Below, piece after piece: positions 25,062 through 34,305 of a stretch of DNA of 64,000 nt (position 1 is its first letter; each line of letters starts with the position of its first letter). A program made the position numbers and the translations under genes. The stretch is from positions 62,001-126,000 of the forward strand of contig NZ_LR130577.1 of the NCBI RefSeq assembly GCF_900625025.1. The letters are read 5' to 3'. The notes under the pieces were generated by a model. The model searched no databases, was not told the DNA's origin, and saw nothing but the letters and a program-made list of their open reading frames with translations. This DNA is from Lachnoclostridium sp. Marseille-P6806 (GTDB taxonomy: Bacteria; Bacillota; Clostridia; Lachnospirales; Lachnospiraceae).

Positions 25062-25991
25062 TCAGTTATTATCCTCCCAGTAGCCGTAGGCTTCATCCCA
25101 TGCTTCATCCTCATCATTGCCGCCATCGCTGAATTCGTCGGCCCAGTCATCGGCAAAATCTTCCGGATCATCATACTCATATACATCATATGGATCCGGA
25201 TTATAGCCGGAACTCCCATGGGAATAATAGCTGCCATATCCGGAACTATTTCCCCCGGAATCTTGCAAGCCCGGAAGTGCGTTCTGATTATTTTCCATCC
25301 TCCGCTGCTCCTGTTCTTCATAGCGCCGCCTTTCCTCTTCATAGTACTCCTCCCACGTCTGTCCGTGATCTCCGGGATTCTGATTTTTATACCAATCGAC
25401 AAAAGTATATTGGTCTTTCTTGAGAAGAAACGACTTTCGCGGTTCTAAATTTTCAACAATATGCGGAAGCTCCGACCTCATTGATAAATATACATCATCA
25501 TACAAAAGCTGCCGGTCAATTACCGGATACTGAATAATCAGCCGGGTAGTATACCCCCGGTGATCATAAGGCTGTATCGCCAGATACCCTGCATAATCCC
25601 AGTTGTACAAATCCTGACAGTCCTGAAGATAGCCGTACATCTGAAGCTCTCCCACGACCGCCCTTTTATTGTCCGACTCATACAAAATCGTTAAGGAATA
25701 ATTGTCAGGATCTATATTATTTGCATCATCTTCCCACGAAGAATCTTTTCCACCATATTCTTCATGCATCGGCTGCACTTCGACAGATACTTTGTCTTCC
25801 CACTCAAACGGACAATTCAGATTATAATACCTTGTCTGAATCTGGATTCCACCCGCTTCCGATGCCACAACGCGGCCACGGCAAACAGAAGCATCATTGA
25901 TCCTTGCCGCAGCATAGCGGAAGACATAACAGCTTATAGGAATTGCCGCGATGACTCCCACTGTCAGCAGTGTATAATTGATCTTTTTCAT
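25062..25991 (-). CDS. Membrane-anchored protein with acidic low-complexity tail
   Basis: 309 residues, family not recognised. One N-terminal hydrophobic helix (YTLLTVGVIAAIPISCYVF, about residues 6-24) would anchor it with the bulk outside the cell. Residues 35-210 look folded (two WD-like aromatic patches, FEWEDKVSVEVQPMHEEYGG, LQDCQDLYNWDYAGYLAIQ). The last 100 residues are Q/N/G/Y-rich then strongly acidic (VYEYDDPEDFADDWADEF). A coiled, charged stretch EEYYEEERRRYEEQEQRR joins the two. Good Shine-Dalgarno (GGGATGG) before the ATG. No functional clue from neighbours. Confidence 0.6.
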   Translation of the reverse strand: MKKINYTLLTVGVIAAIPISCYVFRYAAARINDASVCRGRVVASEAGGIQIQTRYYNLNCPFEWEDKVSVEVQPMHEEYGGKDSSWEDDANNIDPDNYSLTILYESDNKRAVVGELQMYGYLQDCQDLYNWDYAGYLAIQPYDHRGYTTRLIIQYPVIDRQLLYDDVYLSMRSELPHIVENLEPRKSFLLKKDQYTFVDWYKNQNPGDHGQTWEEYYEEERRRYEEQEQRRMENNQNALPGLQDSGGNSSGYGSYYSHGSSGYNPDPYDVYEYDDPEDFADDWADEFSDGGNDEDEAWDEAYGYWEDNN

Positions 25992-26157
25992 GTGCCGCCA
26001 TCCCTCATCCCTGTGACAACGCAGCGATTCCTGCCGCCAGTCAATTTTTCATCTTTCAATGAATTGCGCTTCATTCCCCGCTCTCCCGAGTATAATAGAT
26101 TATACTCACAAATGCCTTGTTTCATGAGCTCCCGATTTGAAGAAAGTGTATTTCCTG

Positions 26158-26877
26158 ATGAACACACAGTTTGTCCGATCCGTACAGATTCACTGGGATC
26201 AGCTCCCGGAAGAGAGCTATGTCCGCGGCATTCCTGCCTTTGAACATGTCGATCAGATCGAATTTCATCACCCGGTCACGTTCTTTGTCGGTGAAAACGG
26301 CAGCGGCAAGTCCACACTCCTTGAAGCGCTTGCCATCCGCTGCGGCTTTAATCCGGAGGGCGGCACCCGCAATTATTCCTTTTCCACCTACGACGACTAC
26401 TCGGATTTTCATGAAGCCGTCACGTTTTTCAAGGGATATCGCAAACCGAAATGGGGGTATTTTCTCCGGGCGGAGAGCTTTTATAATGTCGCCTCGGCGG
26501 AAGAAGAATACTCCCGGTACGGCGGCCGGCCGGAGCGGCTGCACGAGCAGTCCCACGGCGAGAGCTTTCTGTCCATTGTCCAGCACAATTTTCAGGCAGA
26601 CAGCCTCTATCTGCTCGACGAGCCGGAGGCCGCACTGTCTCCGCAGAGACAGCTTACTCTTCTTGCGGAAATTGTCCGCTGGGCGAAGCAGGGCTCGCAG
26701 TTTTTCATCGTGTCACATTCGCCGATTCTGCTGGGAATCCCGGAAGCGGAAATCCTGACCTTTGACGACGGCCCCGTCCATCCGTGCCGCTATGAGGATA
26801 CCGATAGCTATATGGTGACGAAAATGTTTCTTGAACACCGGGAAGCGCTTCTCCGCTGGTTGCTCTCGGACACCTAA
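26158..26877 (+). CDS. AAA/ABC-type ATPase (predicted)
   Basis: 240 residues, soluble, with all ABC-type nucleotide motifs: Walker A FVGENGSGKSTLLEAL, signature-like SHGESFLSIV, Walker B LYLLDEPEAALSPQRQ, and H-loop FFIVSHSPIL. Such stand-alone ATPases (DUF/COG3910-like) resemble RecF- and Rad50-type AAA proteins rather than transporter subunits, and no membrane partner is adjacent. A TTG seven codons upstream is an alternative start; the ATG giving MNTQFVRSVQIHWDQLPEESY-type N-terminus is preferred. Its stop overlaps the end of the converging MATE remnant. Confidence 0.8.
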   Translation: MNTQFVRSVQIHWDQLPEESYVRGIPAFEHVDQIEFHHPVTFFVGENGSGKSTLLEALAIRCGFNPEGGTRNYSFSTYDDYSDFHEAVTFFKGYRKPKWGYFLRAESFYNVASAEEEYSRYGGRPERLHEQSHGESFLSIVQHNFQADSLYLLDEPEAALSPQRQLTLLAEIVRWAKQGSQFFIVSHSPILLGIPEAEILTFDDGPVHPCRYEDTDSYMVTKMFLEHREALLRWLLSDT

Positions 26878-27462
26878 ATTTTAAAGCGGATGGCTTTCCA
26901 GCGTCCCCGCCCGTAGACGACGGAGACAAGGGCCGTTCTGACAAGCTGGTCTGAAGCAATGGCGAGCCAAGCCCCCGATCAGTCCCATTCCCAGCCAGTA
27001 AATCGACGCCTGCGCGATCACCGGACGAAGAAGCAGAATTCCGATCATCGTAATCACCGCCGTTGTCTTTGTGTCGCCTGCACCACGGAGGCTCCCCGAG
27101 AGGATGAACTGCGACGTCTGCACCGGCTGGAGCAGGCCCAGACTGACAGAAACGGCGATGCCGATTCGCACGCAGCGGGCGGAATAATGCTCCGCCATAT
27201 CCGGCCTTTTCTTCCCGAGGCTCTGCCCTACCAGCGACGTGGATGACGCCGCCATGTCGACAGGGCTCGCCAGAAGCAGCTCCACCATGGAGGGCCACGC
27301 GATCCTCATCACATCTCTGACAAGGACAAGCTCTCTGCATCCCTCGGGCAGCTTCCGGCGTTCCCTGCGGCTCTTCGTCAGTTCTCCTGCGACAAACTCA
27401 TCGGTTCCAAAGGGCAGTGAATCCAAAAAAGTAGTCGTCATCCTTTTTGCCGTATACTGCAT
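26874..27462 (-). pseudogene. MATE family efflux transporter, multiply deleted
   Basis: The open frame of 193 codons joins separate parts of a MATE protein: N-terminal VRDVMRIAWPSMVELLL, then TSLVGQSLGKKRPDMAEHYS from the middle, then SQFILSGSLRGAGDTKTTA and MIGILLLRPVIAQASIYWLG from the C-terminal half. More than 200 residues between these blocks are missing in at least two deletions. After GLIGG the frame shifts at a G5 run; the other frame gives SDQLVRTALVSVVYGRGRW, the expected MATE C-terminus. Cannot be functional. Confidence 0.8.
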
Positions 27463-27499
27463 TTTTCACTGCCCCCTTTGAAACAGAAGCTTCCGCGCA

Positions 27500-28675
27500 C
27501 TACTGCTGCAGCGCCTCATATACCAGGTCGCGGATGGCGGGATGAATTTCCGAATAGACCACCGGGAAGCCCATAATATGCTGCACATAGAAGATACTGA
27601 CGTGATGGATCGGATCGATCACCACATACGCCCCGGCCGCTCCGTCCCAGCCGAACTCCCCGAGCGGAGATTTCGACCTGCTGCCGTCAATCAGCACACG
27701 GACGCCGAGGCCATAGCCGTAACTGTCTTTCCCGGACTCCTCAAAGTCTTTCTGCATCTGTCCGGTCGTATAATTCGTCATAAACAGGCGGATCGACTTC
27801 TCAGACAAGATTCTTGCGCCGTTCCGTCCTACACCGCCGTTTGCCAGAGCATCTATCACCGTGCTGTAATCCGCGATGCCGGCAATCAGGCCGGCTCCGC
27901 CGCTCTCGTAATTCTCCGTAATCTTAAAGCTGTCCGACATTTCCCCGTCGTCGCGGACGATATCCTTTGTTCCGAATTTCCCCATATAAAGGGCGGCAAG
28001 TCTTTTTTGCTGCTCCGCATCCAGACCGAAGTGGAGATCCGAAACTCCGAGAAGGCGGAAAATATGTTCGTCAAGATATTCGCTGAATTTCTGACCGGAG
28101 ACGATCTCCACGACGGCCGCCAGAACATCATGTGCAAGGCTGTAAGCCCAGCGCGTTCTCGGTTCATACAAAAGAGGCATTCCGGCCATTGCCCGGACGA
28201 CCTCCTGCGTAGACGCCTGATTGCCGCTCTCTTCCTTGACGCGCAGCAGCTCCGGCGCCGTCGTATTGTAGTTCAGTCCGGCCGTCATGCTCATCAAATC
28301 AATGATCCGGATGGAATTGTGCGCAAGATGACACGGATCGCTGCGCTCCGGCCAGTGGATCGGAAACGAAAAGGTATACTCATCGGCGACATACAAGCAT
28401 CCGAATTCCGGAATAAATTTCTGCAGCTCATCATAGAGGCCAAGTTTCCCCTGCTCGATCAGCTGCATGACCGCCGTCATGGTGATCACCTTTGTCGCAG
28501 AGAACAGACGGTACAGATTGTCCTCCCTCGTAGGGATTTTTTCCTCATAGTCGCAGAACCCGGTCTGATGCCGGTAAACCGTCTCATGGTCCTTAGTCAC
28601 AATAATATCCGATCCCGGTACGCCATAGGATTCTTTCAGGCCGTCCAGATACATCGTCAGCTTTTCAAAATTCAT
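27500..28675 (-). CDS. Serine hydrolase, class C beta-lactamase family
   Basis: 391 residues of the beta-lactamase/PBP4* fold. The nucleophile motif S-x-x-K is seen as FSATKVIT; the second motif position is YSLAHDVLAAVV where family members have Y-x-N; FGWDGAAGAYVVIDP marks the third motif region. No signal peptide, so it is cytosolic, as is usual for esterase-like members in this group. Start is the ATG behind GGAGGAAAAT; the Shine-Dalgarno is the end of dispersed repeat copy G. Substrate unknown; true beta-lactamase activity is not implied. Confidence 0.85.
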   Translation of the reverse strand: MNFEKLTMYLDGLKESYGVPGSDIIVTKDHETVYRHQTGFCDYEEKIPTREDNLYRLFSATKVITMTAVMQLIEQGKLGLYDELQKFIPEFGCLYVADEYTFSFPIHWPERSDPCHLAHNSIRIIDLMSMTAGLNYNTTAPELLRVKEESGNQASTQEVVRAMAGMPLLYEPRTRWAYSLAHDVLAAVVEIVSGQKFSEYLDEHIFRLLGVSDLHFGLDAEQQKRLAALYMGKFGTKDIVRDDGEMSDSFKITENYESGGAGLIAGIADYSTVIDALANGGVGRNGARILSEKSIRLFMTNYTTGQMQKDFEESGKDSYGYGLGVRVLIDGSRSKSPLGEFGWDGAAGAYVVIDPIHHVSIFYVQHIMGFPVVYSEIHPAIRDLVYEALQQ

Positions 28676-28682
28676 ATTTTCC

Positions 28683-28715
28683 TCCTTGCCGAAGCACATT
28701 GGTGCGAGGCGCGCG
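28683..28715 (-). repeat. Dispersed intergenic repeat, short copy G
   Basis: Minus strand GCGTCGCGCGCCTCGCACC...GTGCTTCGGCAAGGAGGA, i.e. only the terminal module of the family, again directly before a start codon and supplying GGAGG. Confidence 0.55.
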
Positions 28716-28825
28716 ACGCCGCGCCCCTGCCCCGCGGCACTTCCGTTGATATCAAGAGTATAAAAAACGGCTATGCTTTCTTCCTTAAAAAAACGAACCT
28801 GCTCTTTCAATTTTGTACGCTGAAA

Positions 28826-29515
28826 TCAGAGCTCCATCAGCTGTCCCAGCCGCATCGGCTTCGGCTCGCGGCTTTCCGCTCTCTTCTTAAATAGAGATAC
28901 ACAATCCGCTCCTTATCCTCTTCGGTGAACATGTGCGAATCATTTCCCAGAATGAAGACCTCATCATCCTTTTCATACGGCTTCTCCGCGCAGTGCGGAC
29001 TGCCCGCACGATGACTGCGCTCTGTCTCATTCTCCTTGTTCATCAGCCATACGTATGCTCTGCGCCCGTACTGAACGCATTTCTGCGCCAGCTTGATGGA
29101 GCCGAGAAGCATGATGTCCGAGGCGATCGTCGCGCCGGACTTCGCCGCCTTCATCGGAGCCGTCCCGGGATACCACTGCTTCATCCGGCTGATGTTGTCC
29201 GCAAAATTCCTCTGGAGATAGGCTTCGTATTCTTCAACCGGAAGCCCTTTCTCTTCATCCCCAACAGGGAACTCCTGCGCACAGCTCCCGATCATGACGT
29301 CAAAATCATTGAATTCCCCGCGCTCGATCAGGTCTGAGTACTTATGTTGTCCGGATCGCCGCCGAATGCCGCGATGTTGTTCTTAACCCAGCGGCAGGCC
29401 TTGACGATATCAAACAGCGCATAATTGCCGCTCGAGCCATTCCCCTCCGCCGTGCACCCATATGAATACCGGCAGCTTATCCTCCGCGGTCCCGGCCGGG
29501 GACCAGATATTCACT
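28826..29515 (-). pseudogene. Type B carboxylesterase remnant
   Basis: Pieces of a para-nitrobenzyl esterase-like enzyme in several frames: NIWSPAGTAEDKLPVFIWVH with the oxyanion-hole HGGG, NYALFDIVKACRWVKNNIAA with FGGDPDNI, then a jump (the GQSAG nucleophile region is missing) to FDVMIGSCAQEFPVGDEEKG and VEEYEAYLQRNFADNI, ending around YLYLRRE/SREPKPMRLGQLMEL. At least one large deletion and two frameshifts. The 5' end is cut by the IS4 element. An intact paralogue lies at 56052-57656. Confidence 0.75.
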
Positions 29516-29519
29516 AAAA

Positions 29520-30960
29520 CTTCCCACACCCAAAAGGTGTGTTGAACCTTGAAACCTCAATAAATGTAGGCAATAAAAAAGGCATAGAACTCTGTTCCTT
29601 GGTGTAATTGAATTGACTAGAAACAAATAAACTAAGGAGCAGATCTATGCCAGCTTCAATTCTACCACAGGACCAGGACGGACAGGAACTTTATAATGCA
29701 ATTTCTTCTTTTTTCAGCACTTTTCACATTGGAAATCTGTTGCGTAAATGTAATGCGCAGAAAGAAAAGGGAGTTCCGGTTCTCCAGATTTTCAAATATA
29801 AGCTCTGCAACGTCTTCGCCAATCGAAGCATGTATATGCAGCAGAAAACAGGTTCTTTCAAGGAATCTTTCTCCAAGAATACGTTCTACCGTTTCATGAA
29901 CAGTTCTAAGACCAACTGGATGAAATTCACAATACTACTGTCGAAGTCTGTGGTGGATACCCTTGAACCTCTTACCAGTGAAGACAGAGTGAATGCTTTC
30001 ATCGTTGATGACAGCCTGTTTGAAAGAACCAGCTGCAAAAAGACAGAACTGGGATCGAGGGTATTTGATCACGCTTCCATGCGCTACGCAAAAGGCTATC
30101 GCCTGCTGACGCTAAGTTGGACGGATGGCAATACCATGATCCCTGTAAACCGCACGCTACTTGCATCTTCAAAGGAGCAAAATATACTCGGTGTTCAGAA
30201 GAAGTACGATGGCCGTTCTCTTGCCGGACGCCGACGCAAGCGTGCACAGATAAAAGGCACTGATGCCATGCTGGAGCTGATTCGTACAGCCCAGTCAGCT
30301 GGTCATAAGGCAGACTATGTGCTGTTTGACACTTGGTTCTCCTCTCCGGCTCAGATTCTTTCTGTTAGAGATCTTAGTCTGGATGCTATAGCCATGATCA
30401 AGAAAAGCTCCAGGATCCGGTACGAATTCGAAGGGAAACAACTGTCACTCATCAGGATTTTCAGCGCTTGCAAGAAACGCAGGGGTCGTAGTAAGTATCT
30501 GCTCTCCGTAGATGTAATGGTAGGAAAAGAACAGAAGATTCCTGCCCGCATCGTCTGCGTTCGCAATAGAAGCAACAAGAAAGATTGGGTTACCTTCATC
30601 TGCACAGATATGAGTCTCAGTCCGGAAGAAATCATCCGGATATATGGCAAACGCTGGCAGATTGAAGTCTTTTCAAGACCTGCAAATCATACCTGAACCT
30701 GATTGGTGAATGCCATTCTCTTTCTTACGATGCTCTGACAGCACATGTAGCTATCGTGTTTGCACGGTACATGATGATTGCATTGGCGCAACGTAAAAAT
30801 CAGGACGAGCGGACGCTGGGCGAGCTATTTTTCTATTTCATTGACGAAATGGCTGACATCACTTTTGTAGAATTTTATCAGATTCTGGTAAAAGCAATGT
30901 TTGAGTGTATCTATGCCATTTTTCAGGTAAGTGAGAAACGGATGGATGCGTGACGAGAAC
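29520..30960 (+). mobile_element. IS4 family insertion sequence
   Basis: About 1.44 kb between the broken esterase and the solute-binding gene at 30975. The left end holds a hairpin CACACC-CAAAA-GGTGTG (29525-29541); the right end holds AGAACG...CGTTCT (30957-30976). Exact terminal inverted repeats and target duplication could not be fixed by eye. Codes one transposase, broken by a frameshift. Confidence 0.7.
29647..30953 (+). pseudogene. IS4 family transposase, one-base frameshift
   Basis: DDE transposase of about 435 codons. First frame MPASILPQDQDGQELYNAIS, NAFIVDDSLFERTSCKK (first Asp), YVLFDTWFSSPAQIL (second Asp), and IIRIYGKRWQIEVF (Y-x-x-x-R...E signature) then leaves frame. One T more in the T4 run at 30670-30673 restores FKTCKSYLNLIGECHSLSYD and the tail FARYMMIALAQRKNQDERTL to KRMDA. 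Homopolymer error or real inactivation cannot be separated here. Confidence 0.8.
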
Positions 30961-30974
30961 GATATTCTCCGTTC

Positions 30975-32228
30975 TTATTCTTCCACTATACTCTGTGCTC
31001 TTTCACAGAATTCATCCAGTGTAATTTCATTCATAATGTATTCCTGAAAGTTTTCACCCATTTCCGAAATACTCTTCATCGGAGCATCCGTAAAATACCG
31101 GGCTTCCAGTTCACATTCAGAAACATATTCTCTCATGATATCCAAATCCGGAATCTGCAGCTCTTCATCAAGAATATCCAGTCTGGCCGGCAATCTGTGC
31201 AGTGCGTTGCTGTATGCTTTACACCCCTCTGCGCTGGCGCAATATGTCAGGAACTTTTCAGCCGCTTCCTTATGATCGGATGCATTGTTAATAATATACT
31301 GCCATGTTGCAATATTGGTTTTCATTGCGCCAAAATCCGGCAGTTTTACAATATGTATCTTATTTTCTTCATACCTGCCATCCTGTACGAAAAAATTCAT
31401 GGCTCCGCTGTACATAAATATTGAAGCATATTTGCCCTCAATAAATTTCTGTTCCATCTGGTCGTATTGATCTACCAGCTGGTCTATGGGCGTATCATGG
31501 TTTCGCGCCATATCATGCAGTAATTTGACGGCTTCCCTTGTCTGTTCATCTGACCAATCGAGATAGTTTCCGCCAAACATATTCACAAATTGATAAATCT
31601 CATTATATACGTAGGTCTTCTCCCATGCTCCGCCATATCCATATGTTCCATCGCTCCGCGTTTTTTCAGCCAAATGCTTAAACTCATCGATGTTATTGAT
31701 ATGTTCGATTCCTGTTTTATCAAGGATTTCCTGATTGACCCAGAACATCATTATATCCATATAGAATGGCACGGAGTACAGAATATCTCCCTCCATCGGT
31801 ATGGCTTTCAAATACTGCTGCGGATACAGCCCCCGTATTTCCGGTGAAACCGTTTCTTCTGAAATCGGTTCCAGATATCCTTTGGACTTAAATTCACTCA
31901 TCATTTCATCATTAACAGTAATGACATCTACCGATCTGTCGCCTGATGAAAGAATCGTTGAAATTTCCGCATGCCTGTTATCCGCGTTTTCATTGGGCTC
32001 GCGCACATTGATTTTTATATTTAACATCTGTTCCGCATCCCGGATAAACTCCTGATAAGCAGGGCTTGAGGCATCCATACTCAGGAGAGTTATTGTTTCA
32101 TCGCAACGATTTTCCGCGTCTTTGTCACAAACAGCAGTGGGCTCGGCCGTATCAGAGCCGAGCCCGCAGGCTGTCTGCAAACATCCGACCACCAGAACCG
32201 GAATGATCCATAAAAACCATTTCCTCAT
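30975..32228 (-). CDS. Sugar ABC transporter solute-binding lipoprotein (second of the module)
   Basis: 417 residues, family 1 extracellular binding protein. Lipoprotein signal with cysteine in LQTACG. Core blocks VDVITVNDEMMSEFKSKGYL, FYMDIMMFWVNQEIL, GGAWEKTYVYNEIYQFVNMF. These closely match the binding protein at 35338-36639 (WEKTYVFNEIAQFVNMFGGD), so the two are paralogues in one module that has only one permease pair. Start is behind GGAGGAACTGT, the end of dispersed repeat copy F. Last gene of the module; an IS4 element follows. Confidence 0.9.
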   Translation of the reverse strand: MRKWFLWIIPVLVVGCLQTACGLGSDTAEPTAVCDKDAENRCDETITLLSMDASSPAYQEFIRDAEQMLNIKINVREPNENADNRHAEISTILSSGDRSVDVITVNDEMMSEFKSKGYLEPISEETVSPEIRGLYPQQYLKAIPMEGDILYSVPFYMDIMMFWVNQEILDKTGIEHINNIDEFKHLAEKTRSDGTYGYGGAWEKTYVYNEIYQFVNMFGGNYLDWSDEQTREAVKLLHDMARNHDTPIDQLVDQYDQMEQKFIEGKYASIFMYSGAMNFFVQDGRYEENKIHIVKLPDFGAMKTNIATWQYIINNASDHKEAAEKFLTYCASAEGCKAYSNALHRLPARLDILDEELQIPDLDIMREYVSECELEARYFTDAPMKSISEMGENFQEYIMNEITLDEFCERAQSIVEE

Positions 32229-32235
32229 ACAGTTC

Positions 32236-32303
32236 CTCCATGCCGAAGCTCAAATCGCCGTGTGAAAAATCCCTGTGCATCCGCGTGATTTTTCACACGA
32301 TAT
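32236..32303 (-). repeat. Dispersed intergenic repeat, copy F
   Basis: 68 bp, minus strand: TGTGAAAAATC...GGATTTTTCACA perfect hairpin, CGGCGATTTG, then AGCTTCGGCATGGAGGA before the start codon of the binding protein. The minimal form of the family: one hairpin plus a ribosome binding site. Confidence 0.8.
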
Positions 32304-32310
32304 TCCTTTT

Positions 32311-33417
32311 TTATCTGGGCCATCTCTCCTCTGACGGCGGAAGCTCCTTAAACTTTGCATGCGGAAGCAGCTGATACCAGTATGCCACGCTGGCAACATC
32401 GTCCTGTCGTTCAAAGAGACCTCGATATCCAACTCCGATCTGCTGAATCGTCACTCTCAGGTTTTCATCAAAGCAGATCGGGTCCTGAATATGCCATCTG
32501 TAAAAACCGCGCTGCGGCATTGTATCATTGTTATGGTATAAATTATGAACGGCATCATCCTGTCTGGAATAATAAGGATATCCGAGATATGGCGTACAAT
32601 AATTCTGTTCCACGGTTTCACCGTTCACCTGTTTGGCAAAGCTCCATGACCCTCCGAAATAATCCTCCGTCCCCGTCCCGCAGATTGTCGGGTACTGTTC
32701 ATCGCCATCAATATAGAACTTAAGTTCACCCTCTCCCCACCAATACCTTTCCAGCGTGGTAAGAGCGAGATATGTCCCAACATAGTGGCCTTTGCCTTTC
32801 ACTCCGTCAATAATCGTATAGTCAACGCCCTTTTTCGTCAGTCTTTCTCTTCTCCACTGCGCATGAAAGTAATTGATATCTTCAGGGAGATCATCTCTCA
32901 AACTGTAATCGATCTGATAGAAAAACGCGGGAATCGGGTTGACATGCTGATTTTCCAGAATCACCCGTGCTTTTTTCTTAAACGGCATCTGAAAATAGCA
33001 ATTCATTCCTCTGGAGGGAACAACAACCATCGGGAGAGAATTAACCACACATTCACGCCCAAAGCCACAGCAGAAGAAATCTCCGAGAGGAGCTTCGACC
33101 GAGGGATCGCCTTCATCCTCCCAGAAAATTTTCAATACCAGATCACGCAGGACGAAGCAATCCGCTTCTGTTGTCCGGTCCGCCACCGTTACCCAGATAT
33201 GATTGATCATACCCGGACCCTCCATCTCGCCAAGAACAATCTCCGCTCCGGCGGGTATATCGCGAAGACAGGGACTCCCCTTGCGTGAAGGACCTAAAAC
33301 GCCTGCTTCCATTCCTCCTCTTCCTTTTTCTCCCGTTCTGTTTTCCGCATTGATCGAACGGCTTTTCATATGCTTATTGAGCGGAAGAGATGACAGCGAA
33401 CCATGAAAATCATACAT
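32311..33417 (-). CDS. Glycoside hydrolase family 172 (DUF2961) enzyme
   Basis: 368 residues, single beta-jelly-roll-type DUF2961 domain. Conserved blocks: GPGMINHIWVTVADRTTEAD, PLGDFFCCGFGRECVVNSLP, RGMNCYFQMPFKKKARVI and GTGTEDYFGGSWSF. GH172 members act on D-fructofuranosyl and arabinofuranosyl linkages (for example difructose dianhydride or D-arabinan); the exact substrate here is not given by sequence. No signal peptide, so it acts on imported sugars. It begins 18 bases after the second permease, behind AGGAGG. This enzyme suggests the module imports a furanose-containing oligosaccharide. Confidence 0.85.
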   Translation of the reverse strand: MYDFHGSLSSLPLNKHMKSRSINAENRTGEKGRGGMEAGVLGPSRKGSPCLRDIPAGAEIVLGEMEGPGMINHIWVTVADRTTEADCFVLRDLVLKIFWEDEGDPSVEAPLGDFFCCGFGRECVVNSLPMVVVPSRGMNCYFQMPFKKKARVILENQHVNPIPAFFYQIDYSLRDDLPEDINYFHAQWRRERLTKKGVDYTIIDGVKGKGHYVGTYLALTTLERYWWGEGELKFYIDGDEQYPTICGTGTEDYFGGSWSFAKQVNGETVEQNYCTPYLGYPYYSRQDDAVHNLYHNNDTMPQRGFYRWHIQDPICFDENLRVTIQQIGVGYRGLFERQDDVASVAYWYQLLPHAKFKELPPSEERWPR

Positions 33418-33435
33418 ACCAGAACCTCCTGAGGC

Positions 33436-34290
33436 TTACTCTTTGACACCGCCCGCCATAATGCCGTCCATGATCTGTTTCTCAAAAATTGCAACAAAGA
33501 TGATAATAGGAAGAAGAATAATCCATCCCATTGCACTTGTCAGATCCCACGGAACACCATACATATTATCGCGAAGCGGAAGCTGCACAATGGCTACCGA
33601 CAGTACCTGTATTCCATTTGAATAATATAACGGCGTAAAAAAATTATTAAGACAGTTAATAAAGTTGATGATACATACTGTCGCAATGGCCGGTTTCATA
33701 AGAGGAATCACAACGAAAAATAATCTTTGAATGAAGCTTGCGCCGTCAATCGATGCGGCCTCTTCCAATGATTCAGGGATCTCTCCCACAAAGTTTCTGA
33801 GAATCAATACCGAAAACGGAATCACACTGCTTATATAAAGAATGATCAGACCCGGAAACGTATCATAAAGCCCGGCCTTTTGCATGAATTCATAGAGCGG
33901 ACGAGCCGTCACAACCTCTGGTATCAACATCGTTGCGACAATAAAGCCAAATACAAGACTGATTCCTTTATTCTTAGCAAATCGGCAAAATGAATATGCG
34001 CCAAGCACACATACCAGCGTACTGATCACCAGTGTAAATCCGATAATAATTGCAGTGTTCTTTATTTTATCCATCAGGCCGACATTATCAATCAGGAACC
34101 GATAGCTTTCCAGCGTGGGATGATCCGGCAGGTAGTCGATCGGTGATTTGAACAGTTCCCCGGGTGATGTGATGGAAGAAATAAAAATCCAGTAGACCGG
34201 AACAAGGACCACTAGTGCAACAATTGCTGCAAGAATCCATTTCCCGGCTCGTACACCGATCGTATAAATTTTGTACTTTGTATTATTCAT
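33436..34290 (-). CDS. Sugar ABC transporter permease (MalG type)
   Basis: 284 residues, six hydrophobic helices. The EAA loop is LEEAASIDGASFIQRLFFVVIP, and the C-terminal tail QIMDGIMAGGVKE is the usual end of MalG-type permeases. Forms the channel with the neighbouring permease; the ATPase subunit must come from elsewhere (MsmX-like shared ATPase is usual in Firmicutes). Behind AAAGGAG, 15 bases after the first permease. Confidence 0.92.
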   Translation of the reverse strand: MNNTKYKIYTIGVRAGKWILAAIVALVVLVPVYWIFISSITSPGELFKSPIDYLPDHPTLESYRFLIDNVGLMDKIKNTAIIIGFTLVISTLVCVLGAYSFCRFAKNKGISLVFGFIVATMLIPEVVTARPLYEFMQKAGLYDTFPGLIILYISSVIPFSVLILRNFVGEIPESLEEAASIDGASFIQRLFFVVIPLMKPAIATVCIINFINCLNNFFTPLYYSNGIQVLSVAIVQLPLRDNMYGVPWDLTSAMGWIILLPIIIFVAIFEKQIMDGIMAGGVKE

Positions 34291-34305
34291 TCTGTATGGT
34301 CTCCT

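Noticed and set aside
30660-30690. Programmed frameshift in the IS4 transposase
   Set aside because: IS4 family transposases are normally made from one frame, and the T4 run has no slippery heptamer followed by a structure; a one-base loss is simpler.
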